From: CAWEPK01 sp049521495
GTDB taxonomy: Bacteria > Desulfobacterota > Syntrophorhabdia > Syntrophorhabdales > WCHB1-27
Reading direction: 5' to 3'
Assembly: GCA_049521495.1 (NCBI GenBank)
Contig: JBEKOT010000123.1
Coordinates: 1-9,841, forward strand
DNA length: 9,841 nt
Positions 5,330 through 9,841 of this stretch are shown piece by piece. Each line of letters starts with the position of its first letter. Position 1 is the stretch's first letter. The notes below the pieces were generated by a model, which worked only from the letters and a program-made list of their open reading frames with translations, made no database searches and was not told where the DNA came from. Made by a program: the position numbers and the translations under genes.

Positions 5330-7864
5330 CTAAGTCTGTTTCCCACCCTCGAGGACGCGTCTTATGCTTTCAGCCAATTCGCTCCGCGAGACCGGCTTTA
5401 CAAGGAATTCCCTGATGCCCATATCTTTCGCCATTGTGCGGCTCGCTACATCGCTATAGCCGGTACAGAGGATGATAGGTATATCGGGCCTTAGAGCGGT
5501 AAGCTCGCGGGCCAGTTCCGTCCCCGTCATACGAGGCATGGTCTGGTCTGTAATCACGAGATCGAACTTGTCCGGGCTCCGGCGGAAGATCTCAAGGGCC
5601 TCAACGCTGTCCCAGGCAGCCTGGACTTCATAACCGAGGCGCGCAAGCATCGAAGAGCCCACCTCGACGATTAAGTCCTCATCGTCTACGAGGAGTATTC
5701 GCCCTGTCCCGGAACTGGAGACCGACGGCGTCTCCGCCTCTTCCGCATAGGTCACCTCGACGCTCGGAAAGTAGACATCGAAAACCGAGCCCCTGGCCGG
5801 CGCGCTCCTGACCGTTATCGCCCCCCCATGACTCTTCACGATCCCGTGCACGACGGCAAGCCCCATCCCCGTTCCCTCGCTGGGGCTTTTCGTGGTAAAG
5901 AAGGGATCGAACATGCGATCGAGGACTTCCGGGGTCATGCCTTCGCCCGTGTCGGACACCGACATCTTCAAGTACTGCCCGCATTCCATCCCGAGGCACG
6001 GCGCCTCGTTCGCCGAATCCAAGTCGAATCTGGACAGGCATACCTCCAGAACCCCTCCTTTTGTTCTCATCGCGTGTCCGGCATTCGTGCACAGGTTCAT
6101 TAGCACCCGATGAATCTGGGTAGGCGATGCGAAGATGACGCCTGATTCCTCGTCCACGCGCTCCCTGATCTCGATCGTCGAAGGCAGAGACGCCCGGAGC
6201 AGCTTCAGGGCCTCCTTTATAATAAGACTCAACTTGAAGTGTTTCCGTTCCTCCTCGTTCCGATGGCTGAAGACCAGTATCTGGCGGACCAGATCCCTGC
6301 CCCTGGTAGCGGCCCTCAGTATCTGGGCGGCGTGATGCTTGGCCGGGTGGCCTTCGGGAATGTCCTCCAGGGACATCTCAGAAAAGCCTATGATCGCGGA
6401 AAGGATGTTGTTAAAGTCATGGGCTATGCCTCCGGCCAGCGTCCCGATGGCCTCGATCTTTTGCGTCTGTCTGAGCTGGCGTTCAAGTATCACCTCTTCG
6501 GTAACGTCTCGCTCGACGGCAACATAATTGACGACCTTGCCCGACTTGTCCCTCACGGGCGAGATGGTCGTTTCGGCCTCGTATATTGACCCGTCCTTTT
6601 TTCTGTTGGAGATGCGTCCGGTCCAGACGCTCTTCGTACTGACCGTGCTCAACATGCCCCTGTAAAAGGTCTCGTCATCTTTCTTGTTGCTTTTCAGAAA
6701 AGCCGTAGTCCTTCCCAGTACCTCCTCCCTGCTGTAGCCGCTGATGCGGAAGAAAGGCTTATTGGCATACTGTATCTTGCCGTTCTTGTCGAGGATGATC
6801 ACGCTTTCGACAGTCTGCTCTATGGCCGCGGCGAGCCGGCTCAACTCCATCTCCACCAGCTTGCGCTCCGTAATGTTCCTGGCGATGCAGTGAATCCCGA
6901 CAATGGTGTCTCCGTCTTGGATGAAGCGCGCCCGCGCTTCGAAATTCACGACCGACCCGTCTGCTGCGACTGCCTCGAGCTCCCATGGCCCCCCTTCAAG
7001 GACATGAGGCTCGTTCGCCAGCGCCTTTTCGATTGCCGACGATGCGGCGCGTGCGCCCTCCGACGAAAATATATCCAGAAAGCTCTTTCCGACAACGGTT
7101 TCCGGCTCGAGCCCCAGTTCCCGGTATGTAGTGCGATTTACCGACGTGAATTTGCCTCTAAGATCCAGGGTGAAGATAATGTCGTCCGCGTGTTCGTAAA
7201 GGTCCAGGTATCTAGTCTGAGATTCCTGGAGCGTCTCGACGGCCTGCTCGAGCCGGTCCTTCGTTTGCTTCAGCGCATCTTCAGCCTGCACACGGTTCGT
7301 GATATCGGTGACGACCATACATATCCGGGTGTCGCTCGCCACCGCATGGGCGCTGCACGACAGGTGCACCGCGCGCATGCCGGTCTTTCCATAGAGATGG
7401 ACGACTTTCGACCGGGCCTGGCCGCTGCGGCTCTTTTTCAGCACCTCTTCGAAGAACGCCCGGTCTTCTTCCTTGACAAGCCTGGAAAAAGCGGTACCGA
7501 TGAGCTTTTCGGATGGGATATCGAGCATCCGGGAGAATCCGGGGTTGCAGTAAAGGATTGCGCCGTCGGACGAGAGGATGAGGGCGCCCTCCGTCATCGT
7601 TTCGAGGATGACGCCGTAATGGATCTCGGGTTCTCCTCCCATGGCCTGCGGGCAGCGCCGATCCTCTACGGACGGGCATCCCTTTGTCTCGAAGTCGAGA
7701 TTTCCCTGTACCCCTTTTCTTGAAAGGTAGGAGTTGTGAAGCCCTTGTTCGACCGGTCCCGCGCTGTAGCTGTGGCCGCACCGGTACGCCGCAGCAGCGG
7801 GCCTTGCAATGGCTCTAAACCCTCGCGTCCTTTCCAGTTTTCCTTCTGTCCGCATGGCAGCCAT
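5330..7864 (-). CDS. Three-PAS hybrid histidine kinase with intact receiver domain
   Basis: A soluble hybrid sensor kinase of 844 residues. Domains: an unusual 74-residue N-terminal extension without recognisable motif, PAS about 82-195, a coiled linker about 196-221, PAS about 222-340, PAS about 347-460, DHp with phosphoacceptor His482 (AHDFNN), HATPase with N-box Asn594, DTGEGM from Asp638 and GTGMGL from Gly664, then a complete receiver with phosphoacceptor Asp773, Thr801 and Lys823. From the second PAS onward it is a paralogue of the first kinase. ATG 7864 has a strong AAAGGAGG at 7875-7882 (10-nt spacing). ATG 7642 (residue 75) is an alternative start just before PAS1 but lacks a clear ribosome-binding site. 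It is the first gene of a likely operon with the Yip1-family and arsC-like genes, and is transcribed divergently from the third PAS protein. Confidence 0.95.
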   Translation of the reverse strand: MAAMRTEGKLERTRGFRAIARPAAAAYRCGHSYSAGPVEQGLHNSYLSRKGVQGNLDFETKGCPSVEDRRCPQAMGGEPEIHYGVILETMTEGALILSSDGAILYCNPGFSRMLDIPSEKLIGTAFSRLVKEEDRAFFEEVLKKSRSGQARSKVVHLYGKTGMRAVHLSCSAHAVASDTRICMVVTDITNRVQAEDALKQTKDRLEQAVETLQESQTRYLDLYEHADDIIFTLDLRGKFTSVNRTTYRELGLEPETVVGKSFLDIFSSEGARAASSAIEKALANEPHVLEGGPWELEAVAADGSVVNFEARARFIQDGDTIVGIHCIARNITERKLVEMELSRLAAAIEQTVESVIILDKNGKIQYANKPFFRISGYSREEVLGRTTAFLKSNKKDDETFYRGMLSTVSTKSVWTGRISNRKKDGSIYEAETTISPVRDKSGKVVNYVAVERDVTEEVILERQLRQTQKIEAIGTLAGGIAHDFNNILSAIIGFSEMSLEDIPEGHPAKHHAAQILRAATRGRDLVRQILVFSHRNEEERKHFKLSLIIKEALKLLRASLPSTIEIRERVDEESGVIFASPTQIHRVLMNLCTNAGHAMRTKGGVLEVCLSRFDLDSANEAPCLGMECGQYLKMSVSDTGEGMTPEVLDRMFDPFFTTKSPSEGTGMGLAVVHGIVKSHGGAITVRSAPARGSVFDVYFPSVEVTYAEEAETPSVSSSGTGRILLVDDEDLIVEVGSSMLARLGYEVQAAWDSVEALEIFRRSPDKFDLVITDQTMPRMTGTELARELTALRPDIPIILCTGYSDVASRTMAKDMGIREFLVKPVSRSELAESIRRVLEGGKQT

Positions 7865-7874
7865 TTTCGCTCAG

Positions 7875-7882
7875 CCTCCTTT
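7875..7882 (-). promoter_or_regulatory. Shine-Dalgarno deciding the start of the second kinase
   Basis: AAAGGAGG lies 10 nt upstream of ATG 7864 on the minus strand. It favours the long form of the kinase over the internal ATG at 7642. The spacing is at the long end of the normal range. Confidence 0.6.
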
Positions 7883-8048
7883 CAGATGTTAATCCTTCCG
7901 GAGTTACCGGAACTTACTGCCCCTGCTACCTTTCCGGCCCTTGCGAACAATCGCCTAGCATCAAGCAGAATCGAAGGCTATCTTTTCGTCTTCTTTTGTT
8001 TCAGAAAGCGCTTTGTGAGGAACTCAAGCAACCCGTAAAATCGAATAT

Positions 8049-8069
8049 CATTATTGTGAAGAAATAATG
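8049..8069. promoter_or_regulatory. Dyad over the -10 of the second kinase promoter
   Basis: CATTATT (8049-8055) and AATAATG (8063-8069) are a perfect 7-bp inverted repeat with a 7-nt spacer, 21 bp overall. The repeat overlaps the minus-strand -10 (8053-8058) and part of its spacer, a classic operator position. The binding protein is unknown. Confidence 0.4.
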
Positions 8070-8081
8070 CACAAATGTCAA
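8053..8081 (-). promoter_or_regulatory. Sigma70-like promoter of the second kinase operon
   Basis: On the minus strand a perfect -35 TTGACA (8081-8076) is followed after 17 nt by CACAAT (8058-8053), matching 4 of 6 -10 positions. The expected start is near 8046, giving a leader of about 180 nt before ATG 7864. Confidence 0.55.
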
Positions 8082-8101
8082 GTTCATAGGCAAGATAGTG
8101 C

Positions 8102-8130
8102 TTTATCGTTGGAACCCTGTTTGGTATACT
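8102..8130 (+). promoter_or_regulatory. Extended -10 promoter of the third PAS gene
   Basis: TATACT at 8125-8130 is preceded by TGG, giving an extended -10. The -35 position 17 nt upstream holds TTTATC (8102-8107), a weak 3-of-6 match, as is usual with extended -10 promoters. The predicted start is G8137 or A8138, inside the left arm of the leader inverted repeat. Confidence 0.5.
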
Positions 8131-8132
8131 CA

Positions 8133-8204
8133 CTTTGACTGCTTGTAGACCAGCTTCTTTGCCGTGAGCCCGCGGCAGTCAAAGGGCTATCTTTGGCTGG
8201 GAGG
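8133..8204 (+). promoter_or_regulatory. Leader with competing hairpins abutting the ribosome-binding site
   Basis: GCAGTCAAAG (8175-8184) is the exact reverse complement of CTTTGACTGC (8133-8142). Its CAGTCAAAG part can instead pair with CTTTGGCTG (8191-8199) over 9 bp with one G-U wobble and a 6-nt loop. The second hairpin ends on the first base of the Shine-Dalgarno GGGAGG (8199-8204) of the third PAS gene. The two pairings are mutually exclusive, the arrangement expected of a translational switch. If transcription starts at about 8137, only 6 bp of the upstream pairing can form in RNA. The two upstream arms are also centred 42 bp apart, so a DNA operator pair is possible. Confidence 0.4.
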
Positions 8205-8208
8205 TTAT

Positions 8209-9841
8209 ATGACCGGACGCAACTCGGGGAAACCCTCTACCCCTTCGAACAAGGCGGACACGCAGTTAAGGAGAAAGAACGCAACCCTCGAAAAGAAGGT
8301 GACCGAACTTTTAAAGGCCAACGCGGAGCTTCAGAAGCAGCAATCGGAGGAAAAGTTCCGGAAGGTTTTCATGTCAAGCCCGGCCGCACTAAGTATCCAT
8401 GATCACATGGAAAAGAATCGACTTGTAGATGTCAACAGGGCCTGGGAGAAGGCCACCGGCTATCAGCGCCATGAAGTGATCGGCTTCAATCCCCTCGAGT
8501 TCGGCATAGTTCCCGACAGCAGGGTTAGGGACGAGATCTTCAGGCTAATGAAGGAAGAGGGAAGTTTCCGGGACCTGGAGATCAACTATCGAAAGAAAAA
8601 CGGGGATGCGCGGGTCTGTCTGATGTCCGGGGTAATCATTGAGCTCGACGCCAAACAGTACATGCTTGCCGCGTATACCGATATTACCGGGCGCAAAGAG
8701 GCAGAAAGAGAACTCGAGGAGAATGAACGTATGCTGGCTCGCGCCCAGCAAATGGCCCACGTGGGCCACTGGGACCGCTACCTCGCCACAGGAAAAGCGC
8801 GATGGTCGGACGAGACCTACCGTATCTTCGGCCTCGAACCTCAGGAGCGTGAGGTGAATGGGCGTTTCCTTTTTGACCGTATCCACCCGTCTGACCGGGC
8901 GTCCGTGAAAAAGGCCGTCAAAGATGCTGTCGAAAACGTCAGGCCCTATAACGAGACGTACAGGCTTGTCCGTCCCGACGGCAGTATCCGCTGGGTACAC
9001 GCCCTAGGCGAAGTCACCCGTACTCAGGACGGCAAACCCGTGCGCATATTTGGGACCATCCTCGACATCACCGAGCGCAAATACGCCGAAGAGACCCTTC
9101 GCGAGAGCGAGGTACTGCAGCGTACCCTGCTGGCCAACCTGCCTGCGGGGGTGGTGATTATTGACCGGGCTACCAGAAAGATCGAGAACGTGAATAATGC
9201 CGGCGCGGCCATGTTCGGCGCCCGGGTAGAAGTGATTGTTGGAAACCGGTGTCACTCGTTTCTTTGCCCGGCAAGTGAAGGTGCCTGCCCTGTCTGCGAC
9301 CTCGGGCAGCAAGTCGACAAGTCCGAACGGGAGATAATCTGTGCCGACGGCAGCAGGCGCCGGGTTCTTAAATCCGTTAACCTTGTGCGCATACAGGGAC
9401 AGGAAAAACTGCTGGAGTGCTTTGCGGACATCACCGACCTCAAGCAGGCCGAGGAGGAGCTTCGGAAGCAGGAGGTCCGCTTTCGCAAAATCTTCGAGGA
9501 AAGCCCCATAGGCATGGTCATGGCAGGCGCCGACTATCATTTTATCAGGGCGAACCGGGCCTTCTGCAGGATGACTCAGTATACCGAGAAGGAGATGAAT
9601 AGCCTCACGTTCAGTGATATCACGCATCCCGACCATGTGGAACAGGATATAGCCGGTGTCCGTGATCTCGTCAATGGAAAAATCCCCCTCTATCGTACCG
9701 AGAAGCGTTACATCCGTAAGGACGGGGAGACCGTCTGGGGTGCTTGCACGGTAGCGCTCGTCAACGATAAGGGCGGTGAGTTCCTTTACTTCTTAACCAT
9801 GATCGAGGACATTACCGAGCGTAGGCGGGCGGAAGACGAGC
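8209..9841 (+). CDS. Multi-PAS sensor protein, probably a kinase (partial, runs off window)
   Basis: The frame stays open from ATG 8209 to the window end, giving the first 544 residues. GGGAGG at 8199-8204 supports the start. Residues about 17-47 form a charged coiled coil, followed by PAS 49-165, PAS_3-type PAS 178-293, a Cys-rich PAS 300-415 with Cys348, Cys353, Cys360 and Cys363, and PAS 424-540 ending in DITERRRAE. No membrane segment is seen, so it appears to be cytoplasmic. The second PAS is about 72% identical to the second PAS of the first kinase. The output domain lies beyond the window: a histidine kinase is most likely from the family and neighbours, but GGDEF or another output cannot be excluded. 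It is transcribed divergently from the second kinase. Confidence 0.9.
   Translation, partial: MTGRNSGKPSTPSNKADTQLRRKNATLEKKVTELLKANAELQKQQSEEKFRKVFMSSPAALSIHDHMEKNRLVDVNRAWEKATGYQRHEVIGFNPLEFGIVPDSRVRDEIFRLMKEEGSFRDLEINYRKKNGDARVCLMSGVIIELDAKQYMLAAYTDITGRKEAERELEENERMLARAQQMAHVGHWDRYLATGKARWSDETYRIFGLEPQEREVNGRFLFDRIHPSDRASVKKAVKDAVENVRPYNETYRLVRPDGSIRWVHALGEVTRTQDGKPVRIFGTILDITERKYAEETLRESEVLQRTLLANLPAGVVIIDRATRKIENVNNAGAAMFGARVEVIVGNRCHSFLCPASEGACPVCDLGQQVDKSEREIICADGSRRRVLKSVNLVRIQGQEKLLECFADITDLKQAEEELRKQEVRFRKIFEESPIGMVMAGADYHFIRANRAFCRMTQYTEKEMNSLTFSDITHPDHVEQDIAGVRDLVNGKIPLYRTEKRYIRKDGETVWGACTVALVNDKGGEFLYFLTMIEDITERRRAEDE

Larger units (their letters stand above)
7865..8208. other. 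Divergent regulatory region between second and third kinases
   Basis: No gene is seen in these 344 bases. The region is more AT-rich than its surroundings from about 7960 to 8140. It holds back-to-back promoters (8053-8081 minus, 8102-8130 plus) whose -35 boxes are 20 bp apart, a dyad over the minus-strand -10 (8049-8069), a long leader of about 180 nt for the minus-strand kinase with a TTCCGG/CCGGAA hairpin (7896-7912) just upstream of its ribosome-binding site, and the structured plus-strand leader at 8133-8204. Confidence 0.6.

Noticed and set aside
6890..7723. Long open frame (277 codons) on the plus strand opposite the second kinase
   Set aside because: It is antisense to PAS domains that are clearly coding, has no ribosome-binding site or family motif, and such frames are common opposite GC-rich genes.
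1..9841. CRISPR arrays, tRNA or rRNA genes, insertion sequences, phage or plasmid genes
   Set aside because: No regularly spaced repeats, cloverleaf-type sequences, transposase or integrase motifs, or terminal inverted repeats were seen on either strand.

Overview
The window is a GC-rich bacterial chromosome segment dominated by soluble multi-PAS sensor kinases. Three large PAS proteins fill about 7.2 of 9.8 kb, and between them lie a small orphan gene, a Yip1-family membrane protein and an arsenate-reductase-like phosphatase. The stacked PAS kinases, the HDFNN-type phosphoacceptor motif, a Cys-rich PAS domain and Shine-Dalgarno-led, sigma70-like expression signals fit an environmental, probably anaerobic, Gram-negative bacterium of the Desulfobacterota (old Deltaproteobacteria) type. 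That assignment is an inference from style, not from a marker gene.

Layout. (1) 1-183 is non-coding and carries a good sigma70-like promoter with a dyad over its -10. (2) 184-3240 (+) encodes a five-PAS hybrid histidine kinase whose C-terminal receiver stops just before the conserved Lys. (3) 3422-3748 (+) is a small unrecognised gene. (4) 3749-4102 is a gap between convergent genes, with a terminator-like hairpin and a perfect 16-bp-arm palindrome. (5) 7864 down to 4103 (-) is a probable three-gene operon: a three-PAS hybrid histidine kinase with an intact receiver, a five-helix Yip1-family membrane protein, and an ArsC/low-molecular-weight phosphatase with an unusual Cys-rich insertion. (6) 7865-8208 is a divergent regulatory region with back-to-back promoters, a dyad over one -10, and a leader with mutually exclusive hairpins. 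(7) 8209 to the window end (+) is the N-terminal 544 residues of a third PAS protein, with four PAS domains seen so far.

How the genes relate. The two complete kinases share the same C-terminal plan (two PAS, DHp, ATPase, receiver). The first and third share one PAS domain at about 72% identity over 120 residues, so the cluster looks built by duplication and domain shuffling. None of the three shows a transmembrane segment, so they probably sense cytoplasmic signals. No DNA-binding response regulator lies in the window, so any output partner is elsewhere. The most distinctive observations are the Cys-rich insertion in the ArsC-like protein, the alternative-hairpin leader of the third kinase, the truncated receiver of the first kinase, and the dyads sitting on two kinase promoters. 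I did not find a clear-cut novel multi-gene system such as a defence, CRISPR or mobile system.
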